This document shows positions 45,589-54,993 of a DNA stretch of 64,000 nucleotides, in pieces. The position numbers and the translations under genes were made by a program. The stretch is taken from assembly GCF_020515525.1 (NCBI RefSeq), contig NZ_JAIYEP010000008.1, positions 33,344 to 97,343 of the forward strand, given 5' to 3'. Within the stretch, counting starts at the first letter, position 1. The number at the start of each line of letters is the position of its first letter. Source of the stretch: Rhodococcus yananensis (GTDB taxonomy: Bacteria; Actinomycetota; Actinomycetes; Mycobacteriales; Mycobacteriaceae). The notes beneath the pieces were generated by a model. That model did no database searches. It was not told the DNA's origin and worked only from the letters and a program-made list of their open reading frames with translations.

Positions 45589-47271
45589 CCGATTCCCCCG
45601 TCCATCACCCCGCTCCCCGCTTCCTCGTCATCCGCCCCGGCCCGGTCCGGCCCCACCCTGTCCCGCCGGACCGTGCTGCGCACCGGTGCGATCGCCGGTG
45701 CCGCCGCTGTCGTGACGGTGCCCGGCGCTGCCGGTGCCGCGGCCTCGACACCGCTGTTCGGGCACGGCGTGGCCTCCGGCGATCCGCTCCCGGACGCCGT
45801 GATGCTGTGGACCCGGGTGACGCCCACCGCCGCATCCGCTCCCGGTTCGGGTACCGGCCCGGACACGACCGTGCGCTGGGAAGTCTCCCGCGACCGCGAT
45901 TTCACATCGGTGGTCGCCTCTGGTTCGGTGACCGCGACGGCCACCTCCGATCACACCGTCAAGGTCGACGTCTCGGGGCTGACGCCGGCCACGGAGTACT
46001 TCTACCGGTTCTCCGCAGCGAACACGCTCTCGGAGACCGGTCGGACGGTGACCGCCCCCGCACCCGAGAGCGCCGTGTCGGGGTTGCGACTCGGGGTGGT
46101 GTCGTGCGCGAACTGGGAGGGCGGATACTTCTCCGCCTACCGGCACCTCGCGGGCCGCGACGACCTGTTCGCCGTGGTACATCTGGGCGACTATCTGTAC
46201 GAGTACGGAACCGGCGAATACTCGGCGATGCCGGCCGGAACCGGTCGGGTGCACGAACCCCGGCACGAGATCGTCACCCTCGCCGACTATCGGATCCGGC
46301 ACGCCCAGTACAAGACGGACCCCGATCTGCGGGCACTGCACGCGGCTGTCCCGATGATCGCGACGTGGGACGACCACGAGAGCGCCGACAACGCCCACGA
46401 GCGCGGTGCCGAGAACCACGACCCGGCGACCGAGGGTGACTGGGCGGCTCGTCGCGCCGCCGCGACACGGGCCTACATCGAGTGGATGCCGGTCCGCACC
46501 GACGGCTCCCGCCTGTACCGCCGGTTCCGGTTCGGAACGCTCGCGGAACTGTCGATGCTCGATCTCCGCACCTACCGCACCGAGCAGCCGAGCCTCCGCG
46601 CACCCCGGCGCTCCCCGGCCGACGACCACGGCACACTCACCGGCGCCCGACAGATGGAATGGCTCACCTCCGGGCTGACCACGTCACCGACACACTGGAA
46701 ACTCGTCGGAAACCCGGTGATGATCACACCGCTGCTGATCCCACCCCTCGACCCGCAGCGGACCGGCGCACTGACCGATCTGCTGGGAGTTCCCGCAGCG
46801 GGTGTTCCCGTCAACACCGACCAGTGGGACGGCTACCCCGCCGACCGGCAGCGGCTGCTCGATGCGCTCCGCGAAACCGGAACCGGCAACGTCGTGTTCC
46901 TCACCGGTGACATCCACACCACGTGGGCATCGGATGTGCCCGAGGACGCCGCCCTGTACCCGGCGGGCTCGGTCGCGACGGAACTGGTGGTGCCGTCCGT
47001 GACATCCGACAACATCGACGATCTCCTGGGAGTACCGCCGCGCACCGCGACACCCCCGATCGAGGACGCGATCCGCGGCCTCAACCGGCACATCGCCTAT
47101 GTCGAGCTGGACTCGCACGGCTACGGCGTGCTGGACGTGACACCGGAGGCGGTGCAGATGGACTGGTTCTTCCTCGACGACCGCACCGATCCCGCTTCGG
47201 GCGTGACGCGCGCGGCAGGTATGCGGGTGCGAACCGGAACCGCCCACGTCGAGCCGGCCCCACCGCTGTGA
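45571..47271 (+). CDS. phoD: Tat-exported PhoD-family alkaline phosphatase / phosphodiesterase
   Basis: Secreted Ca2+/Fe3+ phosphatase that releases phosphate from organic esters. The 566-residue protein has a twin-arginine signal ([18 protein letters not shown], Arg32-Arg33) with likely cleavage after AGA, an N-terminal beta domain ([20 protein letters not shown]), and the metal-site motifs [20 protein letters not shown] and [15 protein letters not shown] 45571 is the only usable start and lies within a 29-bp palindrome. No Pho box is recognised. Confidence 0.93.
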   Translation: MPRTDPPIPPSITPLPASSSSAPARSGPTLSRRTVLRTGAIAGAAAVVTVPGAAGAAASTPLFGHGVASGDPLPDAVMLWTRVTPTAASAPGSGTGPDTTVRWEVSRDRDFTSVVASGSVTATATSDHTVKVDVSGLTPATEYFYRFSAANTLSETGRTVTAPAPESAVSGLRLGVVSCANWEGGYFSAYRHLAGRDDLFAVVHLGDYLYEYGTGEYSAMPAGTGRVHEPRHEIVTLADYRIRHAQYKTDPDLRALHAAVPMIATWDDHESADNAHERGAENHDPATEGDWAARRAAATRAYIEWMPVRTDGSRLYRRFRFGTLAELSMLDLRTYRTEQPSLRAPRRSPADDHGTLTGARQMEWLTSGLTTSPTHWKLVGNPVMITPLLIPPLDPQRTGALTDLLGVPAAGVPVNTDQWDGYPADRQRLLDALRETGTGNVVFLTGDIHTTWASDVPEDAALYPAGSVATELVVPSVTSDNIDDLLGVPPRTATPPIEDAIRGLNRHIAYVELDSHGYGVLDVTPEAVQMDWFFLDDRTDPASGVTRAAGMRVRTGTAHVEPAPPL

Positions 47272-47276
47272 CGGCG

Positions 47277-47302
47277 GCGCCGCGGGCGTCAGCCCGCGGC
47301 GC
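47277..47302. terminator. bidirectional terminator hairpin, 11-bp perfect stem
   Basis: GCGCCGCGGGC-GTCA-GCCCGCGGCGC between convergent phoD and the kinase gene. The loop contains the stop codon of the kinase gene. Confidence 0.75.
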
Positions 47303-48452
47303 GCTCGTCGAGCCGCGCGAGCACATCGCGGGCATGCCGCCCGACGTCGTCGTGCCCGGTGCCCTCCGCGAAATCCGCGAGCAGTTCCCACCGGGCGGCG
47401 AGACCGGTCAGTCGCGGCACCGACAGGTCGTGCGCGCGGACGGACGCGATCCGCTCGTGGTCCTCGGGCAGGAACAGGTGGGTGCTGAGCCACACGCACG
47501 CCAACTGCGCGTCGAGGAGGCGTTCGGCGAGCACTTCGTCGTAGGCCAGTTGCGGCCACATCCCCACCACCTCGGCGCGCCACGCGTCGGCCATCGCCCG
47601 AATCCGGTCGGATGTCAGCGGTGCCCGGCACAGACACAGCGGGAACGACGTCAGGGCGTAGGCGAGGTCGAGTGTCGCATCGCGGAAACCGCCCCACTCG
47701 TAGTCGAGGAACTGGACTCCGGCGTCGCCGACGACGACGTTGTCCGGGCACAGATCGGAGGGGCTGAACGCGCGGAATCGACCGCCCGTGAACAGCTTCG
47801 CCGACCGCTCGGCTCGCTCGAGGACGCTTTCCGGCACGTCGAGCCCGAACTGTCCGGCGAGCAGCGCCGGGACGGTGCCGACGGCGGCCAGTGCCTGCTG
47901 CGACACCACGTCCGAACCTTCGGTGACACCGGCGCGGCGCAACAGTGCCGAGAAATCCTCCTCGCGGCCCACCGTGGCCGCATGCATCCGGCCGAGTGCC
48001 TGAGCAAGGGCCATCAGGGTGTTGCCGACGGTGTCGGGGTCGTTGCTGCGCAGGCGCACGGCAAGCGGTGTGGCATCACCGAGGTCGCTGAGCACCAGCA
48101 GTCGGGACTCGAAGTCGTACGCGAGCAGTTCCGCGCCGGGCCGGTGGTCCTTGGCCAGCGCGGTCGCGAACTGGTAGGAGACCGCTTCCCGCAGGAAAGC
48201 CACGTCGTCCCCCGGTACGCCGGAGTTGCCGTGGAGGCCGGTTGCGCGCGGCGGTGGAACCTTCTTCAGGACGAGGGTGCGAGGCAGGGAGAACGGGTTC
48301 GCCGCGACCCGGACCCGGAGCACCACGGACCGGCCGCTACCACCCAGGTCCATCGGGTCGGCGAGGGTCACGGGGGCGCCGGTTCGACGGGTGAGCAGCT
48401 TCTCCGCTGCCTCCACCACTTCCGACACGGGGTCTGCCAATGTTGCGGTCAT
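47289..48452 (-). CDS. aminoglycoside phosphotransferase (APH)-fold kinase
   Basis: A 387-residue protein kinase-like phosphotransferase. Seen: the ATP-lysine strand LVLKKVPPP, the catalytic loop FSPSDLCPDNVVV in place of the usual HxDxxxxN (the His is replaced by Ser, the Asp and Asn are kept) and the metal Asp in FLDYEWGGF. Such actinobacterial proteins are rarely antibiotic resistance enzymes; choline/ethanolamine- or sugar-kinase roles are possible. Substrate unknown. It lies 196 nt downstream of aspS beyond a strong terminator. Confidence 0.8.
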   Translation of the reverse strand: MTATLADPVSEVVEAAEKLLTRRTGAPVTLADPMDLGGSGRSVVLRVRVAANPFSLPRTLVLKKVPPPRATGLHGNSGVPGDDVAFLREAVSYQFATALAKDHRPGAELLAYDFESRLLVLSDLGDATPLAVRLRSNDPDTVGNTLMALAQALGRMHAATVGREEDFSALLRRAGVTEGSDVVSQQALAAVGTVPALLAGQFGLDVPESVLERAERSAKLFTGGRFRAFSPSDLCPDNVVVGDAGVQFLDYEWGGFRDATLDLAYALTSFPLCLCRAPLTSDRIRAMADAWRAEVVGMWPQLAYDEVLAERLLDAQLACVWLSTHLFLPEDHERIASVRAHDLSVPRLTGLAARWELLADFAEGTGHDDVGRHARDVLARLDERAAG

Positions 48453-48593
48453 CAGATGCCAATCTACAGTGTCGACGCCACGAACAGGTCCCGCAGAAGC
48501 CCCGATCCGGACGGGACCATCGACAGCGCCACGTCCCGGGACGGGTCCGATTCGCCCGGAATGATGACATCATCGCGCGTGTCGTCGACGACA

Positions 48594-48632
48594 CCGGCGG
48601 TGGTGCGGGCGCGTCGCCAGCACCACCGCCGG
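48594..48632. terminator. terminator hairpin after aspS, 13-bp perfect stem
   Basis: Arms 48594-48606 and 48620-48632 pair perfectly around a 13-nt loop, starting 16 nt after the aspS stop codon. No U-tract, as is common in actinobacteria. Confidence 0.72.
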
Positions 48633-48648
48633 GCGGCGGAACCCGACG

Positions 48649-50433
48649 CTACGCGCCGGTCGCGGTCTCCGATTCCTCGGGAACGAAGTCCATTCCCGAC
48701 TCCTTGCGCTGCTCCGGGCTGATCGGGCCGGGGGCGTCCGTCAGCGGATCGACACCGCCACCGGACTTCGGGAAGGCGATCACCTCACGGATCGAGTCCA
48801 CCCCGGCGAGCAACGCCGCGATGCGGTCCCAGCCGAAGGCGATGCCACCGTGCGGCGGCGCACCGTACTTGAACGCCTCGAGCAGGAACCCGAACTTCTC
48901 GTCGGCCTCCTCCTCGGAGATCCCCATGACCTTGAAGACGCGCGCCTGCACGTCCGGGCGATGGATACGAATCGAACCGCCACCGATCTCGTTGCCGTTG
49001 CACACGATGTCGTAGGCATATGCGAGCGCCGAACCCGGGTCGGTGTCGAAGGTGTCCAGGAACTCCGGCTTCGGCGACGTGAAAGCGTGATGCACCGCCG
49101 TCCACGCGGACGAACCGAGCGCGACGTCACCGGATGCGGTGGCGTCGGCCGCCGGCTCGAACAGCGGGGCGTCGACGACCCACACGAACGCCCACGCCTT
49201 CGGATCGATCAGGTCGAGTTTGCGGGCGATCTCCCCGCGCGCCGCCCCCAGCAGCGCACGCATGGGCTTGGTCGCGCCGGCGGCGAAGAAGATGCAGTCG
49301 CCGGGATTCGCGCCCACGTGTGCGGCGAGACCCGCGCGTTCGGTGTCGGTGAGGTTCTTCGCAACCGGTCCGGTGAGTTCGCCGTCGTCCCCCACCAGCA
49401 CGTAGGCGAGCCCCTTGGCGCCGCGCTGCTTGGCCCATTCCTGCCAGGCGTCCAGTTGCCGGCGCGGCTGCGACGCACCACCGGGCATGACGACGGCGCC
49501 GACGTACTCGGCCTGGAACACGCGGAAGGTGGTGTCCTTGAAGAACTCCTTGCACTCGACGAGTTCGATGCCGAACCGCAGATCCGGCTTGTCCGAGCCG
49601 AACCGGCGCATCGCCTCGGCGTACGTCATCCGCGGAACCGGTGACTCGAGGTCGTACCCGACGAGGCGCCACACCGCGTGCAGGACCTCCTCCGCCAGGT
49701 GGATGACGTCCTCCTGGGTGACGAACGCCATCTCGATGTCGAGCTGCGTGAACTCCGGCTGCCGGTCGGCACGGAAGTCCTCGTCGCGGTAGCAGCGCGC
49801 AATCTGGAAGTAGCGTTCGACACCGCCGACCATGAGCAGCTGCTTGAACAGCTGTGGGGACTGCGGCAGTGCGTAGAAGTTGCCCGGCTGCAGACGAGCG
49901 GGCACGAGGAAGTCGCGGGCGCCCTCGGGTGTCGAGCGAGTCAGGGTGGGGGTCTCGACCTCGACGAACTCGTGGTGCGCGAGCACCGCCCGTGCGGCGG
50001 CGTTGATCTTGCTGCGCAGCCGGATGGCCTTGCCGGGGCCTTCGCGGCGGAGGTCGAGGTAGCGGTACTTCAGCCGCGCTTCCTCACCTGCCTGGTCGTC
50101 GAGCTGGAACGGCAGCGGCGCCGCCTCGTTCAGCACCTCGAGTTCGGTGGTGTTCACCTCCACGGCGCCGGTGGGGATGTCGAAGTTCTGGTTGCCCTCG
50201 GGCCGGACCTCGACGACGCCGGTGACCTTCACGCAGTACTCGGCGCGCAGGCGGTGGGCCTGCTCGAGCACGTCGGCGTTGCGGAACACCACCTGCACCA
50301 CTCCGGATGCGTCGCGCAGGTCGATGAAGATGACCCCGCCGTGGTCGCGGCGCCGGGCAACCCAACCGGTGAGGGTGACGGTTTGCTCGGCGTGCTCGGC
50401 TCGCAACGAGCCGGCGAGATGGGTGCGCAGCAC
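48649..50433 (-). CDS. aspS: aspartyl-tRNA synthetase
   Basis: Class IIb synthetase of 594 residues. The N-terminal OB-fold anticodon domain ([20 protein letters not shown]) is followed by motif 2 [20 protein letters not shown] and motif 3 GIAFGWDRI, with the bacterial insertion domain between. Without a separate GatCAB context the tRNA specificity cannot be settled; actinobacterial forms are often non-discriminating. The GTG at 50433 has AAGGA at good spacing and gives the usual VLRTHLAG start. Confidence 0.97.
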   Translation of the reverse strand: MLRTHLAGSLRAEHAEQTVTLTGWVARRRDHGGVIFIDLRDASGVVQVVFRNADVLEQAHRLRAEYCVKVTGVVEVRPEGNQNFDIPTGAVEVNTTELEVLNEAAPLPFQLDDQAGEEARLKYRYLDLRREGPGKAIRLRSKINAAARAVLAHHEFVEVETPTLTRSTPEGARDFLVPARLQPGNFYALPQSPQLFKQLLMVGGVERYFQIARCYRDEDFRADRQPEFTQLDIEMAFVTQEDVIHLAEEVLHAVWRLVGYDLESPVPRMTYAEAMRRFGSDKPDLRFGIELVECKEFFKDTTFRVFQAEYVGAVVMPGGASQPRRQLDAWQEWAKQRGAKGLAYVLVGDDGELTGPVAKNLTDTERAGLAAHVGANPGDCIFFAAGATKPMRALLGAARGEIARKLDLIDPKAWAFVWVVDAPLFEPAADATASGDVALGSSAWTAVHHAFTSPKPEFLDTFDTDPGSALAYAYDIVCNGNEIGGGSIRIHRPDVQARVFKVMGISEEEADEKFGFLLEAFKYGAPPHGGIAFGWDRIAALLAGVDSIREVIAFPKSGGGVDPLTDAPGPISPEQRKESGMDFVPEESETATGA

Positions 50434-50575
50434 GGAATTCCTTTCGAAACGCTCATCGACGGGGTTCGCCGCTGCAATCCTACGAAAGACACGAACGGCC
50501 CGAGCACACCCGTGCCCATTCGCTCGTGCCAAGCTTGTCCCGCTCGAGTGACCCGACGAAGGTAGAGGCGGAGGC

Positions 50576-51487
50576 ATGACGTTCAACGACGGCGCCCGGA
50601 TGGACCCCGGCCGTGTCCGGACCGGCGGCGGTGGCCGCGGCGGCAAGATCGCACTCGGCGGCGGGGTCGGCGGCATCATCGTCCTGGTACTCGCGCTGCT
50701 CCTCGGCGGGGATCCGTCGTCGCTGCTGGGGTCCGGCACGGCCGACGACAGTGCGCAGTTCGATGGCGGCGGCCTGGAACACTGCCGGACCGGCGCCGAC
50801 GCCAACACCGATGTCGACTGCCGCATCCTCTACACCGCCGGATCCCTCGATTCGGTGTGGGAACAGCAACTCGCCGACCAGACCGGTATCGCCTATGTGC
50901 AGCCCGATATCGCGATCTTCACCGGTTCCACATCCACCGGCTGCGGGAACGCAACCAGCGATATCGGCCCGTTCTACTGCCCGGCCGATCAGACCGGGTA
51001 CTTCGACAGCAGCTTCTTCCAAGAACTGGTGACCCGATTCGGGTCGAGCGGCGGTCCGCTGGCGCAGGAGTACGTCGTCGCCCACGAGGTCGGGCACCAT
51101 CTACAGAATCAACTCGGCGATCTGGGCCGCGCCCAGTCGGATCCCCGGGGCCCCGAGTCCGGTGCGGTACGCACCGAACTCCAGGCCGACTGCTACGCCG
51201 GGGTGTGGGCGTACCACGCCGACAAGACCCCCGACCCCACCACCGGTGAGCCCTTCCTCGTACCGCTCACCGACGCCGACATCCGCGACGCCCTGTCCGC
51301 CGCATCCGCCGTCGGCGACGACCGGATCCAGGCCGCGGCGACCGGCCGGGTGAACCCGGAGGCGTGGACGCACGGGTCGTCCGAGCAGCGACAGAAGTGG
51401 TTCCTGGCCGGCTACCGTACGGGTCTGGTCTCCGCGTGTGACACGTACTCGGCGCCCGATCTCGACGCTCCGCCGACTCACCGCTGA
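50576..51487 (+). CDS. neutral zinc metallopeptidase (YpfJ family), membrane-anchored
   Basis: A 303-residue protein with a Gly-rich cytoplasmic start, one transmembrane helix (about 24-44) and an extracytoplasmic zincin domain. The zinc motif HEVGH is at 170-174, and the third ligand region [12 protein letters not shown] near 205 is conserved in the family. Six Cys in the outer domain suggest disulfides. Substrates are unknown. Divergent from aspS; GGCGGAGGC precedes the ATG. Confidence 0.88.
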   Translation: MTFNDGARMDPGRVRTGGGGRGGKIALGGGVGGIIVLVLALLLGGDPSSLLGSGTADDSAQFDGGGLEHCRTGADANTDVDCRILYTAGSLDSVWEQQLADQTGIAYVQPDIAIFTGSTSTGCGNATSDIGPFYCPADQTGYFDSSFFQELVTRFGSSGGPLAQEYVVAHEVGHHLQNQLGDLGRAQSDPRGPESGAVRTELQADCYAGVWAYHADKTPDPTTGEPFLVPLTDADIRDALSAASAVGDDRIQAAATGRVNPEAWTHGSSEQRQKWFLAGYRTGLVSACDTYSAPDLDAPPTHR

Positions 51488-51507
51488 GGGTCGCGTCCCG
51501 CTCGCCC

Positions 51508-52347
51508 TCACGGTACGGGGTCCACGACGAGCCTCATGACGGCGTCGCCGACCGACCAGTACGCGTGCGGGTTGCCGCGCGCGGCGGCGTACACGACCGC
51601 GGCGGACTCTCCGGTGATCTCGCCCGCGGCGCCGCCGACACCCTCCGTGAGGAAGCTCTGCGGGTCCGGACCCGGCCACTCCGGGACGTCGTCGGCGGGT
51701 GCATCGGCGCCGGGAAGCTGGAAGACGGCGACGGTCTGCGGAACGTAGGGTTCGGAGTGGCCCCGGGTGAACTCCCACGCGTCCTCGATGGCCGCGCGCA
51801 GCGCCGCACGGTTGGTGAGCGCATCGGCGGACAGTCCCTCCTCGAACCGCGGAGCGAAGGCGTACACCCGCAGATCGGCGGGTTCTCCGTACGCGTGCAG
51901 AGTCACCGTCGTGGTGGCCTGATCGGTCACACCGGGGATCCCCACATCCGTGCCGAGATCGACGAGGTTCTGCTGCTCCAGATCGTGGGCGAACGCCGAC
52001 ACGTCGACCGGGTCGACGCGGGCGACCCGGTATTCCGGCGGCGCCATCGAGGTTCCCGGCCCCGTGACCGTGCCGGTGTCGACGAAGACGACACGGCCGT
52101 CCCCGTGGATGGTGAGCGTCGGCGAGTGCAGTTGCTGCACCGTGTGCGACATCCAGCCGTGCCCGGTGCTGCCGAGCCCGAACACCACGCGGTCCGCGGG
52201 CAGCACCGGCGGTGACCCCGGTTTCGGATCATCACCCGTGCAGGCGGTGAGCAGGAGTGCGGCCGTGGCCGCGCCGACTCCCCACCGCGTTCCCGTCGAC
52301 CGGCCGGATCGCACAGTCCGCCACTCCCCCTCGTCGTCGACCCTCAC
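51508..52347 (-). CDS. putative lipoprotein
   Basis: A 279-residue protein with an N-terminal signal sequence and lipobox LLTAC at 32-36 (Cys36), followed by a Pro/Gly-rich linker. The mature part is all-beta in appearance with no recognised domain; phrases such as LTIHGDGRVVFVDTG and LRVYAFAPRFEEGLS are seen. A GTG start gives a long, polar n-region; a shorter start may exist. Convergent with the metallopeptidase gene: the two stop codons lie at opposite ends of one TGAGGG/CCCTCA inverted repeat. Confidence 0.72.
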   Translation of the reverse strand: MRVDDEGEWRTVRSGRSTGTRWGVGAATAALLLTACTGDDPKPGSPPVLPADRVVFGLGSTGHGWMSHTVQQLHSPTLTIHGDGRVVFVDTGTVTGPGTSMAPPEYRVARVDPVDVSAFAHDLEQQNLVDLGTDVGIPGVTDQATTTVTLHAYGEPADLRVYAFAPRFEEGLSADALTNRAALRAAIEDAWEFTRGHSEPYVPQTVAVFQLPGADAPADDVPEWPGPDPQSFLTEGVGGAAGEITGESAAVVYAAARGNPHAYWSVGDAVMRLVVDPVP

Positions 52348-52372
52348 GCCGGGTACCGTTCGGCTCCGCCGC

Positions 52373-52822
52373 TCACGATATCCCGATGTCCTCGTTCCAC
52401 AGGTCCGGTTGTTCGTCCACGAACCGGGTCATCAGCGCCACGCAGCGCGGATCGTCGAGCACCGTCACGTCCACGCCTGCCCCGGCGAGCCACTCGATCC
52501 CACCGGCGAAGGTCGCCGCATCACCGACGACGACGTGCCCGATACCGAACTGGCGGACCAGCCCGCTGCAGTACCAGCACGGAGCGAGGGTGGTCACCAT
52601 CGTGGTCGACCGGTAGTCGCGACGGCGTCCGGCCGCACGGAAAGCCGCGGTCTCCGCGTGGACGGACGGATCACCGTCCTGCACGCGACGGTTGCGGCCG
52701 CGTCCGAGCAGCGTGCCGTCCGCGTCGTAGAGTGCCGCGCCGATGGGCACGCCGCCCTCGGCGAAACCTGCTTCCGCCTCGGCGAGCGCGCACGCAAGCA
52801 TTTCGTGCGGGTCGAGAACCAT
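52373..52822 (-). CDS. nucleoside/cytosine deaminase of the yeast Fcy1 type
   Basis: Zinc deaminase of 149 residues. The zinc site is HAE at 55-57 and PCWYC at 81-85. Many positions match yeast cytosine deaminase: EGGVPIGAALY, LGRGRN, TTLAPCWYC, the VVGDAATF loop, VLDDPRC and the C-terminal lid ending LWNEDIG. This differs from E. coli CodA, which is an amidohydrolase. Likely reaction: cytosine to uracil for pyrimidine salvage. It lies 25 nt upstream of the lipoprotein gene and 9 nt downstream of the chagasin-like gene. Confidence 0.85.
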   Translation of the reverse strand: MVLDPHEMLACALAEAEAGFAEGGVPIGAALYDADGTLLGRGRNRRVQDGDPSVHAETAAFRAAGRRRDYRSTTMVTTLAPCWYCSGLVRQFGIGHVVVGDAATFAGGIEWLAGAGVDVTVLDDPRCVALMTRFVDEQPDLWNEDIGIS

Positions 52823-52831
52823 CGGCCGCCC

Positions 52832-53131
52832 TCAGGTGACGGTGATGGTCATGTCGGCGAACGACGCGGCCAGATCGAGATGTTTGCGCATACGCAACGA
52901 CAACGGCCACACGCCGGGCCGTTTGGCCTGCACGTAGAACACACGCTCGCTGGTTGCGCCCGGCAGCGGATTCTTGGACGGGACGAACCGGATGTCGCGC
53001 AGGTTCAGGCCCTTGCCGATCCGCGTGGTCGACCAGCAGTAGTCGCGGGAGGTGTTCTCCGGCAGGTGCAGTTCGATCGTGTCGCCCACATCGACCGTCA
53101 GATCGTGTGGACCGGTGGTGATGTGCTTCAT
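52832..53131 (-). CDS. chagasin-like (I42) protease-inhibitor fold protein
   Basis: A 99-residue all-beta protein. VDVGDTIELHLPENTSRDYCW, then SERVFYVQAKRPGVWPLSLRMRKHLD and a final SFADMTITV strand follow the order of the I42 inhibitor repeat, although the loop motifs of true chagasins are only partly kept (NTSRDYCW for NPTTGYxW). No signal peptide is seen from the ATG at 53131; a longer start at 53182 does not add one. A TACTCT box 6 nt before the ATG suggests a leaderless mRNA. The function as an inhibitor is an inference. Confidence 0.55.
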   Translation of the reverse strand: MKHITTGPHDLTVDVGDTIELHLPENTSRDYCWSTTRIGKGLNLRDIRFVPSKNPLPGATSERVFYVQAKRPGVWPLSLRMRKHLDLAASFADMTITVT

Positions 53132-53137
53132 GGAGTC

Positions 53138-53143
53138 AGAGTA
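53138..53143 (-). promoter_or_regulatory. -10 box for a leaderless transcript of the chagasin-like gene
   Basis: TACTCT ends 6 nt before the ATG at 53131; there is no ribosome site. Confidence 0.4.
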
Positions 53144-53344
53144 CGACCGAAATGTGATCCCGACCACCCGATTCTCCATCACGTCGGCGCGGGCACCGAT
53201 CAGTGCCCGTGCAGGCTACCGGTACGCGGTGGCCGCACACGGACGCGAAGGCGAGGGGCCGGGGCACGGTCGTCCACGTCGAGGAACCCGCGTCGAGGAC
53301 ACCGGAGCGCTCGGGCGACGCGACGGACCGGGCCCCCGAACCGC

Positions 53345-54217
53345 TCAGTCGCCGGAGGGATCCTCCGGGTATCGGTAGAAACCCTCACCCGAGGCGAGTC
53401 CGAGCTTGCCCTTGTCGATGTAGTTCTCCTTGAGCCACGCCGCGAGTTCCTGCGCGTGTGCATCACCGTGCGACATGATGTTGTACGGGGTGGTGAACCC
53501 GATGATGTCGAAGATCCGGCAGGGACCGATCGGTGCACCGGTCGCGACCATCCACGTCCTGTCGACCGCTTCGGGGTCGGCGTAACCGCCGGCAACGAGG
53601 TCCACCGCGGCGTTCAGGAACGGAACCAGCAGGGAGTTCAGGACGTATCCGGCCTTCTCCTTGTGCAGTTCGATGGGAACCATGCCGATGTCGTTCGCGA
53701 AGCCGACGACCGCCGAGTACACCGCCGGATCGGTGTCGGCCGTGCCCATCACCTCGGCGGTGTTGAACTGCCACACCTTGTTCGCGAAGTGCAACGCGAG
53801 GAAGCGTTCCGGTCGGCCCGTGAAGTCCTTCAGGTCGCTCGGCAACAGTGTCGACGAGTTCGTCGCGAAGATGGCCGACTCGGGCGCGAGTTCGCCGATC
53901 TTCGTGTAGATCTCACGTTTGAGGTCGAGGATCTCGGGAACGGCCTCGATGACCAGGTCGGCGTCCGTCACCGCCGCGGCCAGGTCCGAGGTGAGGGTGA
54001 TCCGATCGATTCCTGCTGTCACAGAGGAGGAGTCGGCCCCGGGGACCTCACGGGTGTATGTCTCGGCGAGCTTCGTGAACCGGTCGCGGGCGGCCGCGAG
54101 CGCGTCCTCACTGACATCGTAGGAGGTGACCTCGAATCCCTTGAACGCCGACTGATATGCGATCTGGGATCCCAGGACACCGGCGCCCAGAACCGTGACC
54201 TTGCGGATGTCGACCAA
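53345..54217 (-). CDS. 3-hydroxyacyl-CoA (3-hydroxybutyryl-CoA) dehydrogenase
   Basis: NAD-dependent dehydrogenase of 290 residues with the two-domain 3HCDH fold. The Rossmann motif GAGVLG is at 11-16, the substrate/NAD loops include TNSSTLLPSDL, and the catalytic His is in LALHFANKVW, followed by a helical C-terminal domain with GYADPEAVDRTW. The TTG start at 54217 has GAGGGAG 7 nt upstream. It stands alone; roles in beta-oxidation or PHB metabolism are equally possible. Confidence 0.88.
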   Translation of the reverse strand: MVDIRKVTVLGAGVLGSQIAYQSAFKGFEVTSYDVSEDALAAARDRFTKLAETYTREVPGADSSSVTAGIDRITLTSDLAAAVTDADLVIEAVPEILDLKREIYTKIGELAPESAIFATNSSTLLPSDLKDFTGRPERFLALHFANKVWQFNTAEVMGTADTDPAVYSAVVGFANDIGMVPIELHKEKAGYVLNSLLVPFLNAAVDLVAGGYADPEAVDRTWMVATGAPIGPCRIFDIIGFTTPYNIMSHGDAHAQELAAWLKENYIDKGKLGLASGEGFYRYPEDPSGD

Positions 54218-54410
54218 CGTTTCGCTCCCTCGTTCGGAATGCCGTCGCGGGCGACCGGAACCGGTGGTGGATCCGCAACCGAGTCCGGACGCACGAAAAT
54301 CTACCACGGTCGATGATGCAGGCGGGGCGAGCCGGACACGTCACCGGCGACACCCGCACACAATGCGAACTCGTCTGGGTATCAGTCGCATTCGCCGGAT
54401 TCGGGACGGA

Positions 54411-54869
54411 TCACCCCGGCGTGAGAACCACCGACAGCGCGCCGCTCCGGGCAAACAGCGACCGCAGCGCCGGTGACACGTCGCCGTCCGTGCGGGTCGC
54501 CCCGGCGAACGCCGAGACAGGCGGGACACCCAACAGGATCTGTGGTCCGACGACGGGGCGGCCACCGATGAGGAGCAGGATCTCCTCGTCGACCTGCCGC
54601 ACCATCACGTCGCATCGGCCGCACACGTCACCCAGAACGACCGCGACGAACTGCTCGCCGTCGCCGTCGTGCACGACCAGCAGCCGCACCGAGTGATCCC
54701 CGCAGTCGACACGTTCGTCGAGATCGGACACCGCGCGGCGGCGATCACGCTCGGACAGCTCGATCCGAGTCACATCGAACGGAGCCCAGGCATCGGAGTG
54801 TCCGGTTCCGCCCGGTCCCGTCGGATCGGTCCCGATCGCGGGGGCCTCGGTGTCGAGCAGCGCCACCAT
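54411..54869 (-). CDS. hypothetical protein, 152 residues
   Basis: Not recognised. A soluble acidic protein: a Gly/Pro-rich start, a charged helix RIELSERDRRRAVSDLDE, then beta-rich SVRLLVVHDGDGEQFVAVVLGD and EEILLLIGGRPVVGPQILLG. The CGRC pair could be a redox or metal site. The ATG at 54869 is supported by AGAGG at 8 nt; a longer frame begins at 54917. Divergent from the LuxR-type regulator, so the two may share a control region (54870-54993). Confidence 0.65.
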   Translation of the reverse strand: MVALLDTEAPAIGTDPTGPGGTGHSDAWAPFDVTRIELSERDRRRAVSDLDERVDCGDHSVRLLVVHDGDGEQFVAVVLGDVCGRCDVMVRQVDEEILLLIGGRPVVGPQILLGVPPVSAFAGATRTDGDVSPALRSLFARSGALSVVLTPG

Positions 54870-54981
54870 GACGCACCTCTCTCTGCCTTCGTCCGTTCCT
54901 GTTGCGCGTACATCCACGATGCCGCCCTCTGCCCCGTATGTCGCGCGTAGTCGATTACGTGTTTCGCAGCATCGAACGGAT

Positions 54982-54987
54982 TACCAT
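54982..54987 (+). promoter_or_regulatory. -10 box for a leaderless transcript of the LuxR-type regulator
   Basis: TACCAT ends 6 nt before the ATG at 54994, and no ribosome site is positioned for that start. Confidence 0.4.
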
Positions 54988-54993
54988 CGAAGG

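Noticed and set aside
54411..54869. Third member of the duplicated small-gene family
   Set aside because: Size and acidity are similar, but the DLAVHVLV, FRHHDVD and EWIPRWRV motifs are absent.
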